Below, in pieces: positions 39,297-48,970 of a stretch of DNA of 64,000 nucleotides (the stretch's first letter is position 1; each line of letters opens with the position of its first letter). This DNA comes from Marinicella algicola (lineage in GTDB: Bacteria > Pseudomonadota > Gammaproteobacteria > Xanthomonadales > Marinicellaceae). The stretch lies in assembly GCF_028401385.1 (NCBI RefSeq), contig NZ_JAQOMR010000001.1, positions 1,552,501 to 1,616,500 of the forward strand, given 5' to 3'. The position numbers were made by a program, and so were the translations under genes. Below the pieces are notes generated by a model. It searched no databases. It was not told the origin of the DNA and worked only from the letters and a program-made list of their open reading frames with translations.

Positions 39297-39799
39297 TCAT
39301 ATTTTAGCGATCCGCCGCCAGCTATAGCCACCTTCAACCGATGCCTGACGGGCTGCGGGCTGGTAATGACGGTTGACCGCCGGAAGCCGGCCTTCCTGCA
39401 AACGCCGGATCGCGGTCGGGTTTTCAACTGTGAAACTGTCGAAACCACAGCGCAGCATCAGCACCAGCGGATCGATCAGCACATCGCCGACCGCGCGCAG
39501 TTCTCCGCGATAGCCAAGGCGCTCGCGCAGAAGCGTTGCCTGGGAAAAGGCCCGTCCGTCTGCAAAGGCCGGAAAGCTCAGCGCGATCATCTCGATCCGG
39601 TCGAGCACGGGCTCGAGCTTCAGCGGGTCGTCGAAGGGACCGAGCAGCACGCCTGCCCCTGATTGCCGGCCAGGCCGTTCTCGACCACCTCGGCAAAGGG
39701 AACGAGCGCGCGTTCGCTGTCACCGGCCTTGCGGTCCTCGGTCTCGATCACCCAGGGATCGTTTTCGACGAAGCCCGTTTCTTTCCAGATAGATGTCAT
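39297..39799 (-). CDS. DUF934 family protein linked to sulfite reduction (frameshift in sequence)
   Basis: About 167 residues from ATG 39799. The N-terminal part (WKETGFVENDPWVIETED) and the conserved C-terminal part (FSQATLLRERLGYRGELRAVGD, then RCGFDSFTV) are in different frames; adding one base at CCCC 39656-39659 joins them. DUF934 proteins accompany sulfite reductase in proteobacteria, and the family is sometimes annotated as an oxidoreductase subunit; its chemistry is unproven. It lies 10 bases downstream of cysI in the same operon. Confidence 0.8.
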
Positions 39800-39809
39800 C
39801 GTCTGCTCC

Positions 39810-41465
39810 TCACGCGGCCCTGGCTTTTTCGGGGTAAAGCGCATCCTTGAAGGGTTGTGCGCCCAGCCTGCGATAGGCATCGATGAAGGGTTCGGACGGG
39901 TCGTTTCGCAGCCGAAGATAGGTTTCGACGATAGTCTCGACCGCATCGGTGACCTTTTCCGGCTCAAACCCGCGCCCGACGATCTCACCGATCGAGGTGT
40001 TTTCATCCGCCGATCCACCAAGTGTGATCTGGTAAAGTTCAGCGCCTTTCTTTTCCACGCCCAGAAGGCCGATATGGCCGACATGGTGATGGCCGCAGGC
40101 GTTAATGCAGCCTGAAATCTTGATCTTCAGGTCGCCGATCTCGGCCTGGCGCAAAGGATCGCCAAATCGTTCGGAAAGCTGCTGGGCCAACGGAATGGAA
40201 CGGGCATTGGCAAGCGCGCAATAGTCAAGCCCGGGACAGGCGATGATATCGGTGATCAGACCGGCATTACCGGTTTCAAGTCCGGCCGCCTGAAGCGCTG
40301 CATAAACAGCCTGCAGATCAGCGCGGGCGACATGCGGCAGAACAAGGTTCTGCTCGTGGCTGACGCAGAATCTCGTCAAAACCATAGCGTTCTGCAATAT
40401 CGGCAACGGTTTCCATCTGCGCATCTGTCGCATCGCCCGGAATGCCGCCGATCGGCTTCAGCGAGATCGTCACCATCGCGTAATCGTCGCGCTTGTGTGC
40501 GGCGGTGTTCCGGGTCAGCCATGCGAGATAGCCGGCATCTGCAGTATCAAAGCGGTCGCGTTCGCGCGCCGGAAGCTGCGGCAGCGCGAAATAGCTGCGG
40601 ATCGCATCGATGTCGCCATCAGGCAGCGTCAACTCGCCATCCTTCAGCGCCTCGAATTCACGCTCTATAGCGGCTTTCAGCTCATCAAGGCCGGTCTCAT
40701 GCACGAGGATCTTGATCCGGGCCTTGTATTTGTTGTCGCGGCGGCCGTTGAGATTGTAGACGCGCAGGATCGCGGTTGCATAGGCCAGAAGATCGGCCTC
40801 CGGAAGGAAGTCCCGGACCTTTTGGCAATCATAGGCGTACGCCCCTGCCCGCCGCCAACATAGACGGCAAAGCCAAGCTCGCCGGCTGCGTTCTTCTTCA
40901 GATGCAGGCCGATGTCATGCACCTGGATGGCCGCACGGTCACGTTCGGCGCCGGTGACCGCGATCTTGAACTTGCGCGGCAGGAACGAAAATTCCGGATG
41001 CAACGACGACCACTGACGCAGGATTTCCGCGTAAGGTCGCGGATCGGCAACCTCGTCGGCCGCAGCGCCTGAAAAATGATCCGCCGTGACGTTGCGGATG
41101 CAATTGCCCGAGGTCTGGATTGCATGCATTTCGACCGTGGCCAGATCGCTCAGGATCGCGGGAATGTCTTCCAGTTTCGGCCAGTTGAACTGAATGTTCT
41201 GCCGCGTGGTGAAGTGGCCGTAGCCCCTGTCATATTTGCGCGCGACATGGGCAAGCATGCGCATCTGGCGCCCATTCATGGTGCCATAAGGTACGGCAAT
41301 CCGGAGCATGTAGGCATGGAGCTGGAGGTAAACACCATTCATCAGCCGCAATGGCTTGAACTGGTCCTCGGTGATCTCGCCGGAAAGCCGGCGCTCGACC
41401 TGATCGGTGAATTGCCCGACCCGCTCCCTGACAAAATCATGGTCGAACTCGTCATAGCGATACAT
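39810..41465 (-). CDS. cysI: Sulfite (or nitrite) reductase hemoprotein (frameshifts in sequence)
   Basis: About 551 residues from ATG 41465. Two repeats of the siroheme reductase fold are seen, starting with GYGHFTTRQNIQFNWPKLED. The [4Fe-4S]/siroheme cysteines lie in ACPGLDYC and SGCINACGHHHVGHIG near the C-terminus. Two indels break it: an A missing in the AAAA run near 40825 (restoring MIAKKVRDFLPEAD) and one near 40375 (leading to CVSHEQNLVLPHVAR). It reduces sulfite to sulfide for cysteine synthesis using the siroheme made by the cysG gene upstream. No cysH gene is seen in the cluster. Confidence 0.87.
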
Positions 41466-41466
41466 C

Positions 41467-41784
41467 TCAGGCCTCCACATTTTCAGGTTGGGCCGGCTCA
41501 AAGCCTGCAGCGTAAGGGATCGTCGGCCCTTCGGCGCGAATGCGTTCGCGCAGTCTCAGCGGCCAGATGCGGCCGTCGGGACGCTCCTCGACATCGATGA
41601 CCGCAACATCGACAATCAGGTTGCCGGAAAAATCGCGCTTGCCGATGTCATCGAGGCTTGCGATGGCCGCGTCGTGACGGGCGACGAGCGCATGTTGCAG
41701 ATTGCGTGTCCAGCGGCCATTGGCATCGAGCCAGACGGCAAGACCGTCGGTCAGGCGGTTGGCAGTCAGAACCTTAGCGGACAT
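41467..41784 (-). CDS. DUF2849 family protein
   Basis: 105 residues from ATG 41784, which overlaps the cysG stop by 11 bases; its own stop is one base before the cysI start. The start MSAKVLTANRLTDGLAVWLD is typical of the family. It is always found between siroheme synthase and sulfite reductase in Rhizobiales, implying a small accessory role in sulfite reduction, but no biochemical activity is known. Confidence 0.82.
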   Translation of the reverse strand: MSAKVLTANRLTDGLAVWLDANGRWTRNLQHALVARHDAAIASLDDIGKRDFSGNLIVDVAVIDVEERPDGRIWPLRLRERIRAEGPTIPYAAGFEPAQPENVEA

Positions 41785-43225
41785 GGACAGCTCCCGTGCG
41801 TTTCTGTTTGGCAAGGTTGTTGTTGAGCGCAAGCGCACTCGCATTCTCGAGGCTCGCGCCGGCAACGGCATCTCCGATGATCACCATTACCGGGCCCGTG
41901 AGGTCCTCGCGCACTTCAAGATACGGCAGTTCAGCGAGTACGCCGTGAAACAGCCGGCGGTTCTTGCGGCTAGCGTTTTCGACAACGGCAATCGTGGTGT
42001 CCGCGGGCACGCCTGCTTCTTGCAGCCGGGCACCGAGTTTGGCGGCAACGGAACGGCCCATATAGACGGCAATGGTGGCACCCCGGACCGCAAGAGCGGC
42101 CCAGTCCGGCAAGGTGTCACCATTAAGGTCGTGGCCGGTCGTAAAAACCAGTGTCGAGGCAACGCCTCTCAGCGTCATCGGCAGGCCAAAATCGGCGGCC
42201 GCTGCCGAGGCAGAGGTGATGCCGGGAACGACCTCATAGGAAACGCCTGCGGCTCTCAAAGCCGCCATTTCCTCACCGGCCCGGCCGAAAATCAGCGGGT
42301 CGCCGGATTTCAGCCGCACAACACGCTTGCCTTCTTTGGCAAGTTTTACCAGCAGGTCATTGATTTCGTTCTGTGACTTAGAATGGCAGTTCTTGCGTTT
42401 TCCAACCGCGATCCGTTCTGCATCGCGCCGGCCCATATCGACCACTTCCTGCGGTACCAGCGCATCATAGGCAATGACATCGGCTTCCATCAAAAGCCGG
42501 TGGGCGCGGATCGTCAGCAGATCTTCAGCACCCGGCCCGGCCCCAACCAGTGCCACATGGCCGGAAACGGCCGAACCATCGGCGATGATCTCGTCCGCCA
42601 GACATTCGGCCTCCAGAAGCCGCCCCTTCTCGACAGCATTGGCAACCGAACCGTTGAAAAAACGAGACCAGAAGGCGCGTCGGGCAGCGCCGCGCGGAAT
42701 GTTGACATCGACCTTTTCACGCAGACGCTCGGCAAGACGCGCCAGTGGCCCGAGCGACCGCGGCAGGATGGTATCGATCTGGGCCCGGATCATCTGTGCC
42801 AGCACCGGCCCTGCCCCCTCCGTTCCGATTGCAATGGCAACCGGCGGCCGGACGACCAGCGCAGGCGTGTAGAAATCGCAATCGTCCTTCTGGTCGACGG
42901 CATTGACCGGCACGGAAAGCGCGCGGGCGCAGTCTGCAATCATATGGTCCTGTTCCGGTTCGCCGCTTGCGGCGAAAGCAAGAACCGCACCGTCAAGCTG
43001 GGCCGCCACAAACGGCGCTTCAACCAGCGTGGCTCCATGTTCGCGAAGAAAAACCCGGTAATCTTCGTCCGGGTTTTCGGCGTAGGCCGTGATGGCGGCA
43101 CTGGTCTTTGCCATCAGACGTGCCTTGGCATAGGCCTCCGCGCCACCACCAAAAATCGCGACCTTGCGGCCCTCGACCCTGAAAAATGCCGGAAATGCCG
43201 ACAGCAATTCTTCTCTTGCGACCAT
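41774..43225 (-). CDS. cysG: Siroheme synthase (uroporphyrinogen-III methyltransferase/precorrin-2 oxidase/ferrochelatase)
   Basis: 483 residues, trifunctional. The N-terminal CysG-A Rossmann segment VEGRKVAIFGGGAEAYAKARL carries out dehydrogenation and iron insertion, with a dimerisation domain to about residue 215. The C-terminal SAM uroporphyrinogen methyltransferase has HVALVGAGPGAEDLLTIRA, VRLKSGDPLIFGRAGEE and VVPGITSASAAAADFGLPMT. It converts uroporphyrinogen III to siroheme, the cofactor of the sulfite reductase at 39810-41465. First gene of the operon. It is one of the few long genes here without an indel. Confidence 0.92.
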   Translation of the reverse strand: MVAREELLSAFPAFFRVEGRKVAIFGGGAEAYAKARLMAKTSAAITAYAENPDEDYRVFLREHGATLVEAPFVAAQLDGAVLAFAASGEPEQDHMIADCARALSVPVNAVDQKDDCDFYTPALVVRPPVAIAIGTEGAGPVLAQMIRAQIDTILPRSLGPLARLAERLREKVDVNIPRGAARRAFWSRFFNGSVANAVEKGRLLEAECLADEIIADGSAVSGHVALVGAGPGAEDLLTIRAHRLLMEADVIAYDALVPQEVVDMGRRDAERIAVGKRKNCHSKSQNEINDLLVKLAKEGKRVVRLKSGDPLIFGRAGEEMAALRAAGVSYEVVPGITSASAAAADFGLPMTLRGVASTLVFTTGHDLNGDTLPDWAALAVRGATIAVYMGRSVAAKLGARLQEAGVPADTTIAVVENASRKNRRLFHGVLAELPYLEVREDLTGPVMVIIGDAVAGASLENASALALNNNLAKQKRTGAVHVR

Positions 43226-43443
43226 CTCTGAGCAGTCCTTCCATAACTGCCGGAATGATGACCTGCCGAACCGCTAGCTTGAAGAAACGAAAATGCGTGA
43301 CGTTGCCCGGGAAAACATTTCATTCCTCAATTCCGGTGTGGTGGCAGCAAATTTAACCGTGGCAGGCATTGTCTCTCTTGCGCACGCGCTGATTGCCCTC
43401 TTAACTGCACAAGGCCACCGCTACAAAACAAGAGGGAACGTGA

Positions 43444-44032
43444 ATGAACGACGCTCAACTGACCGCACGCCTGCTGAACGTTATTGAAAACGATATTCTG
43501 CCCCTGACCACACAAGGGGTGAAGACCGGCAACAAGGTCTTTGGCGCCGCCATTCTGAGGAAGTCGGATCTGTCTCTCGTTATCGCCGGCACCAATGACG
43601 AGACCTCCAACCCGCTCTGGCACGGCGAGGTTCACACGCTGAAACAGTTTTACGAGATGCCGGACACACCTGACACGAAGGAACTGCTGTTCCTCTCCAC
43701 CCACGAACCCTGCACGATGTGCATGTCGGCGATTACCTGGGCCGGCTTTGACAACTATTTCTACTTTTTCAGTCACGAGGATCTCGCGTGACAGCTTCGG
43801 CATCCCCCATGACCTGAAAATCATGAAGGAACTCTATGGGCTGGAGCCGGGCGGGTACCGCCGCCAGAACGCCTTTTTCAATGCACGTTCAATCGTCGAC
43901 ATGGCCGAAACAACAGAGGAGCCGACAAGAAGCCACGCGCTCGAACAAATTGCCCGAATCAAGGCGACCTACGCGCTTGCGTCGAATACATATCAGTCGC
44001 ATAAGGGCGAGGCCAACATACCGCTCGGTTGA
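43444..44032 (+). CDS. Nucleoside/cytidine deaminase-like protein (frameshift in sequence)
   Basis: About 195 residues from ATG 43444, with GAGGGA just upstream. Zinc-site motifs are clear: WHGEVHTL (HxE with the catalytic Glu) and HEPCTMCMSAITWAG (PCxxC). The frame breaks near 43785; the next frame continues RDSFGIPHDLKIMKELYGLEPGGYRR to a helical C-terminus ending at 44032. Cytidine-deaminase-fold enzymes hydrolytically deaminate a base or nucleoside. The exact substrate is unknown, and the C-terminal extension beyond the core fold is a subfamily trait. Confidence 0.78.
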
Positions 44033-44059
44033 GCTTTCTGAAGAGACGGAGCCATTCCC

Positions 44060-44893
44060 GTGGAGCCTTCACGCGAAATCGAACGCCTCATCGACATCAT
44101 GGCAGCCCTTCGCGACCCCGAGAGTGGTTGCCCCTGGGACATCAAGCAGGATTTCGAGAGCATCAAGCCCTATACGATCGAAGAGGCCTATGAGGTTGCC
44201 GATGCGATCGAGCGCAAGGATTTCGACGATCTGTGCGACGAGCTTGGCGACCTGTTGCTGCAGGTCGTTTTTCACGCGCGGATGGCCGAGGAACAAGGTC
44301 TGTTCGCTTTTGGCGATGTTGTACAGGCGGTTACGTCGAAGATGATCCGCCGGCATCCGCATGTCTTTGGCCGCAATGATGCCGACACACCGGAAGCGGT
44401 GAAAATCCAGTGGGACAGAAATCAAACGGCAGGAAAAGGCAGAACGTGCCGAACGGCGCGCCAGAAGCGGCCTTACGGAAGACTTCAGATCTGGTCACCT
44501 CGGCCATGTTCAGCGCAGCTTCCTGCCCTGACAGAAGCACTGAAGCTCCAGGAACACGCCGCCCGCGTCGGCTTCGACTGGTCTGAGCCAGATCCCATTC
44601 TCGACAAGTTCGAAGAAGAAATCGGCGAACTGCGACAGGCTCTTCTGAGCGGAAACAGCACTGAGATTGCCGATGAACTCGGCGACCTGATCTTTGCCGC
44701 CGTCACTCTCGGTCGCCATACAAAGACCGATCCCGAACAGGCACTGCGCGGAACGAACACAAAGTTCCGGCGTCGTTTCAGCCATATAGAACAGTCCCTC
44801 GCGGAAAATCATGAGAGCCTCGAAGAGGCGACGCTTGAGCGCATGGAAGCGCTCTGGCAGGACGCCAAGGCAATTGAACGCAAGCTCGGCTAG
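44060..44893 (+). CDS. mazG: Nucleoside triphosphate pyrophosphohydrolase MazG (compensating frameshifts in sequence)
   Basis: 277 codons from GTG 44060 (ATG 44099 is an alternative). The first MazG domain shows LRDPESGCPWDIKQDFESI, then EEAYEVADAIE and DELGDLLLQVVFHARM, with the metal-binding E-x-x-E and E-x-x-D pairs. The second domain has KFEEEIGELRQALL and ELGDLIFAAVTLGRH. Between about 44415 and 44518 the frame gives an alien stretch (NQTAGKGRTCRT and on), whereas the other frame gives EIKRQEKAERAERRARSGL, so two opposite indels bracket some 35 wrong residues. It hydrolyses noncanonical or excess NTPs to NMP and pyrophosphate. Confidence 0.88.
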   Translation: MEPSREIERLIDIMAALRDPESGCPWDIKQDFESIKPYTIEEAYEVADAIERKDFDDLCDELGDLLLQVVFHARMAEEQGLFAFGDVVQAVTSKMIRRHPHVFGRNDADTPEAVKIQWDRNQTAGKGRTCRTARQKRPYGRLQIWSPRPCSAQLPALTEALKLQEHAARVGFDWSEPDPILDKFEEEIGELRQALLSGNSTEIADELGDLIFAAVTLGRHTKTDPEQALRGTNTKFRRRFSHIEQSLAENHESLEEATLERMEALWQDAKAIERKLG

Positions 44894-44934
44894 CCGGTCG
44901 GTCGAAGATTTATGGCTTCTTTGATTTATACCTG

Positions 44935-44965
44935 TTGACTTAGAGTGTGCTCGAACACCTAACCT
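44935..44965 (+). promoter_or_regulatory. MerR-type promoter with 19-bp spacer
   Basis: TTGACT (44935-44940) and TAACCT (44960-44965) are separated by 19 bp, the overlong spacing that MerR-family activators untwist. The spacer holds the imperfect dyad GTGTGCTCGAACAC (44945-44958). It lies 32 bases before the merR start at 44998, which argues for autoregulation and against the earlier in-frame start at 44947. Confidence 0.7.
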
Positions 44966-44997
44966 CGGTGGCGTCGAGACTGAAAAACAGGGTTTTT

Positions 44998-45381
44998 ATG
45001 AAAATCGGTGAACTGGCGAAACGGTCCGGATTGTCGGCCCATACGATACGGTATTACGAGAAAATCGGGCTGCTTCCCGGAGCCGACCGGGATCAGTCCG
45101 GTCACCGTGACTACGACGCCTCAATACTGATATGGATCGAGTTCCTGGGACGCCTGAAGACCACGGGAATGCCGATAAGCCAGATGCTTCGATATGCGGC
45201 ACTCAGAAAGCTGGGGCCTGAGAGCGACGGTCAACGCCAGCGCCTGCTCGAAGAGCATCGTGATGTCGTGCGCGCCCATGTCACCGAGCTTCGTGCCTGT
45301 CTTGAAGTCCTCGACGCCAAAATTGCCGGCTACGCCAGCAGCAGCGAGAAACAGGACGGAAAGCACAATGACGGACCATGA
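44998..45381 (+). CDS. MerR-family transcriptional regulator
   Basis: 127 residues from ATG 44998. The N-terminal winged helix-turn-helix is KIGELAKRSGLSAHTIRYYEKIGLLP. It is followed by the second wing (RDYDASILIWIEFLGRLKTTGMP) and a coiled-coil dimerisation helix (QRLLEEHRDVVRAHVTELRACLEVLDAKI). No metal-binding cysteine cluster is seen at the C-terminus, so a metal sensor is unlikely; it resembles the small-molecule/stress branch (AdhR-like). It overlaps the downstream carboxymuconolactone-decarboxylase-like gene by 14 bases and probably controls it. Confidence 0.87.
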   Translation: MKIGELAKRSGLSAHTIRYYEKIGLLPGADRDQSGHRDYDASILIWIEFLGRLKTTGMPISQMLRYAALRKLGPESDGQRQRLLEEHRDVVRAHVTELRACLEVLDAKIAGYASSSEKQDGKHNDGP

Positions 45382-45757
45382 CAACACACGACTTGAACGC
45401 GGAAAACGCGCGCTTGCAGAAATCGACGGTGAGGCCGGACAGAAGGTCATCGACTCGCTGGCAGACATCGCGCCAGATTTCGCGCGCTATCTTCTGGAGT
45501 TCGCTTTCGGCGATATCTATAGCCGTAAAGGCCTAGGCCTGCGTGAGCGCGAAATTGCAACCGTTGCGGCGCTGACGGCGCTCGGCAATGCCACCCCGCA
45601 ATTGAAGGTGCACATCGAAGCAGCGCTCAATGTCGGGGTCAGCCGTGAGGAAATCACCGAAACAATCATGCAAATGGCGGTCTATGCCGGATTTCCGGCA
45701 GCCCTCAACGGACTTTTCGCGGCAAAGGATGTGTTTGCCGCGAAGTCATTGCCCTGA
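45368..45757 (+). CDS. Carboxymuconolactone decarboxylase family protein
   Basis: 129 residues from ATG 45368, inside the end of the MerR gene. The family core REREIATVAALTALGNATPQLKVHIEAALNVG and EITETIMQMAVYAGFPAALN is clear. The CxxC of AhpD-type peroxidase relatives is absent, so it belongs to the gamma-carboxymuconolactone-decarboxylase-like branch, whose members act in aromatic catabolism or have unknown stress roles. MerR plus CMD pairs are common and the regulator is likely local. Its stop overlaps the hflX stop on the other strand. Confidence 0.85.
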   Translation: MTDHDNTRLERGKRALAEIDGEAGQKVIDSLADIAPDFARYLLEFAFGDIYSRKGLGLREREIATVAALTALGNATPQLKVHIEAALNVGVSREEITETIMQMAVYAGFPAALNGLFAAKDVFAAKSLP

Positions 45758-47131
45758 GGGTGATCCTGACCCCGTCAACATGCTTTCCAGACGCTGTTCT
45801 TCCGGTCCCGGAACGCGGATATCAAGGCTGACGGAGCCATCTTCAAGATCGCGGCGTTCGTCAACAAGCGCATGCTCGTAAATCCAGGGAAGAAGGTGCA
45901 GCTGGTCGGGGAAAGCGTTATGGTCGTTTCTGTCAGAACGCCGGCAAGCCGTGTCGCGATCTTGTCTACCAGCGCATCCACGCCCTCGCCGGTGACGGCG
46001 GAAACCCCCATAACGGCCTCGCTCGTCTCTGCCCGGGCCATCAGGGCATCATGCTCTTCGGCGTCCAGCAAGTCGAGTTTGTTCCAGACTTCAACGATAC
46101 GCTCGTTCTGGGCCTTTTCGTCGATACCCAGCTCACTGAGAATCCGCATTACATCGTCCGACTGCGCATCACGTGCCGGGTCGGACATATCGCGGACGTG
46201 CAGAATGAGATCGGCCTCCAGAACCTCTTCGAGCGTTGCCCGGAAAGCGGCGACGAGGTGTGTCGGCAGGTCTGAAATAAAGCCCACAGTGTCGGAGAGG
46301 ATGACCGTGCGGCCATGCGGCAGCTTCATCCGCCGCAGTGTCGGGTCGAGCGTCGCAAACAACATGTCTTCCGCCAGCACCCCTGCCCCGGTAATGCGGT
46401 TGAACAGTGTCGACTTGCCGGCATTGGTATAGCCGACAAGTGCTACGATCGGATGCGGCACCTTTTTGCGTTTGGAGCGGTGAAGCTTTCGGGTGCGGAC
46501 CACCTGCTCAAGTTCGTGTTCCAGCTTGACGATACGCTCGCGCAGCATGCGCCGGTCGGCCTCGATCTGGGTTTCGCCGGGACCACCCATGAAGCCGCCG
46601 CCACCGCGCTGACGCTCCAGATGGGTCCAGCTCCGCACCAAGCGGCCACGCTGATAGTTGAGATGCGCCAGCTCGACTTGCAGGCGCCCTTCTTTGGTCG
46701 AGGCGCGCTCGCCGAAGATTTCGAGGATCAGGCCGGTGCGGTCGATAACCTTCGCAACCCAGGCCTTTTCAAGATTGCGCTGCTGCACCGGCGACAGCGG
46801 GTGATCAACGATCACCAGACCGATGTCACGACCGTCCAGAAGCTCGTCGATTTCCTTGATCTTGCCCGTGCCGAGCAGGGTCGCCGGCCGCGGGTCGTTA
46901 ACCGTGACGATCTCGGAGACCACAACGTCGAGCCCAATGGCACGCGCGAGACCAACAGCTTCCTGCACCCTGCTTTCGGGCGTGCGTGAAGAGCCTTCGC
47001 CATCTCCGCCCTTATGGCGTTTGATGACGGGAACGATTACGAGCGTCCGGGACGAGATCCCGGTTCTCGTATTCGCTTTCAGGAAAAAGGTATCGGAAAT
47101 TGAAATTCACCGCATCAAGAGGCGCTGTCAT
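45746..47131 (-). CDS. hflX: Ribosome-associated GTPase HflX (frameshifts in sequence)
   Basis: About 460 residues. ATG 47131 lies inside the last codons of hfq, as often seen in this gene pair. The HflX N-terminal domain ends with the glycine-rich [19 protein letters not shown]. The GTPase shows G1 [13 protein letters not shown]3 DTVGF and G4 NKLD. Two indels disturb the ends: one near 47055 (linking DLV to [15 protein letters not shown]) and one near 45905 (restoring [18 protein letters not shown] and the end at TGA 45746). HflX splits stalled 70S ribosomes. Confidence 0.9.
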
Positions 47132-47357
47132 CATTTTCGAACATCTGCACCGGCTGTCCCGGCATGATCGTTGAGATCGCATGCTTGTAGACCAGCTGGG
47201 AATGTCCGTCGCGACGCAGCAACACGCAAAAATTGTCAAAGGACGTGACCACTCCGGTCAGTTTCACGCCGTTGATAAGAAAAATCGTCAGGGAGATTTT
47301 CTGTTTCCGGACAGTATTGAGAAAAACATCCTGCAGATTCTGAGAACGTTCCGCCAT
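47115..47357 (-). CDS. hfq: RNA chaperone Hfq
   Basis: 80 residues, the usual length in Rhizobiales. Sm1 motif [25 protein letters not shown] and Sm2 motif [10 protein letters not shown] are both intact. The N-terminus [13 protein letters not shown] carries the distal/proximal-face residues for A-rich and sRNA binding. It forms a hexamer pairing small RNAs with mRNAs; in rhizobia it affects nitrogen control and symbiosis. It overlaps hflX by 17 bases and is downstream of trkA on the same strand. Confidence 0.95.
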   Translation of the reverse strand: MAERSQNLQDVFLNTVRKQKISLTIFLINGVKLTGVVTSFDNFCVLLRRDGHSQLVYKHAISTIMPGQPVQMFENDDSAS

Positions 47358-47530
47358 GGCGCCGCTTCTTTCTTACTTTTGCCGGCCAAGGGCCGGTTTC
47401 CATCTCATCATAGTTGCTCGCAAAACACGCAATCAACCAGTCGGCTTCAGGTCGTAGCAAATTGAAAGCGCTTCCGCAACGGCCAAAAACCTTTGGCGGC
47501 AGTGCAATAGAGCTCAACGGCACCACACGG

Positions 47531-48907
47531 CTAGAAATACTGGATCGAGACCCGGAAGAGCTGCTCCACATGCCGGACGGCGGAAGCGACCGCGAACAGG
47601 ATAACGCGGTCATGCGGCTTGATCTTCAGGTCGCCGGTCGGGCGCAGGATTTCTTCACCACGATAAACGGCGCCGATACGAGATCCCTCGGGCAGATCAA
47701 GATCGCGAAATGGGGTGCCGACCAGCGGCGAGGTCGTCAGCGCTTCTGCCTCGATAACCTCTGCCGCTCCCTTCTGCACGGCATAGACGGAGCGGATTCG
47801 ACCCTTGCGGACATGCTGAAGGACGCGGGAAATCGTGACGGCCCTCGGGTTGATATAGGCGTCGATCCCCAGCGATTTTGTGACTTCGTGGAAGGAGGGA
47901 TTGTTGAGCAGTGCCAGATTTGACTTGCAACCAAGCTGCTTGGCGATAACAGAGGCAAGGATATTGGTCTGGTCGTTATTGGTCAGCGCAACCATCAGAT
48001 GCGCATCTGGAACGTCGGCCTGAATCATGATGTTCTGGTCGAGCGCCGATCCCTGCAATACGATGCCGTGGTGCAGCGCGTCCGATACCGCGATGGCCTT
48101 TTCACGGTCGAGCTCGATCATCTTGATGCGGGTTTTTGGCTGTAACTCCTCAATCGATTTCGCGACGAAGAAACCGATATTACCACCGCCGGCGATCACG
48201 ATCCGGCGGGCCTCCTGCTCTTCGTGCCCGAAGAGCGCCAGGGTGCGGCGAATATGCTCCTGTTCGCAAACGACATAGACGAGATCACCGGCGAGAATCT
48301 GGTCCGTCGAATGGGGAATGATAACTTCGTCATCGCGATAAATCCCGGTCACAGTGGCGTTCAGATCGGGAAACAGCTGGCTCAGCTGCATCAAAGGCGT
48401 GTTCAGCACCGGGCAGTCATCATTGCATTCGACCGCCAGCATCGCGATCTTCTCATCGGCAAAGCGAACGATGTCGGTCGCGCCCGGAAACGATATGCGT
48501 CGCAGCACCATTTTGCCGACTTCGACTTCGGGCGAAATCGTCACATCAATCGGCATATGATCGCGCGAAAACAGGTCGGAATAATGCGAGTGCAGATAGC
48601 TCTGCGAGCGGATTCGGGCGATTTTTGTGGGCACGTTGAACAGCGAATGGGCAACCTGGCAGGCAACCATGTTGATTTCGTCGTGCAGCGTCACGGCGAT
48701 AATCATATCGGCCTGGTCGGCGCCTGCCTTAGCCAGCACATCCGGATGCGCGCCATGCCCAACATATCCGCGCACGTCGAGAAGTTCGGTAATGGCGGTG
48801 ATCAGCGAGGCCGAGGTATCGATAACGGAAACATCGTTATATTCCTGGGACAGGCGTTCAGCGATACCGAAGCCAACCTGGCCCGCTCCGCAGATAATGA
48901 TCTTCAT
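47531..48907 (-). CDS. trkA: Trk system potassium uptake protein TrkA
   Basis: 458 residues without indels. Two RCK units are seen: NAD-binding MKIIICGAGQVGFGIAERL at the start and RIVIAGGGNIGFFVAKSIEEL near residue 233, each followed by a TrkA-C domain. It is the peripheral, nucleotide-sensing subunit that gates the TrkH/G potassium channel at the inner membrane. Its place between ntrYX and hfq is the conserved rhizobial order. Confidence 0.93.
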   Translation of the reverse strand: MKIIICGAGQVGFGIAERLSQEYNDVSVIDTSASLITAITELLDVRGYVGHGAHPDVLAKAGADQADMIIAVTLHDEINMVACQVAHSLFNVPTKIARIRSQSYLHSHYSDLFSRDHMPIDVTISPEVEVGKMVLRRISFPGATDIVRFADEKIAMLAVECNDDCPVLNTPLMQLSQLFPDLNATVTGIYRDDEVIIPHSTDQILAGDLVYVVCEQEHIRRTLALFGHEEQEARRIVIAGGGNIGFFVAKSIEELQPKTRIKMIELDREKAIAVSDALHHGIVLQGSALDQNIMIQADVPDAHLMVALTNNDQTNILASVIAKQLGCKSNLALLNNPSFHEVTKSLGIDAYINPRAVTISRVLQHVRKGRIRSVYAVQKGAAEVIEAEALTTSPLVGTPFRDLDLPEGSRIGAVYRGEEILRPTGDLKIKPHDRVILFAVASAVRHVEQLFRVSIQYF

Positions 48908-48970
48908 CGGGGGCCCTCTGGGGTTAAAAATTCTGGTGGTTCAACTGGCCGCAATTTGCCCGGTTCTCTG

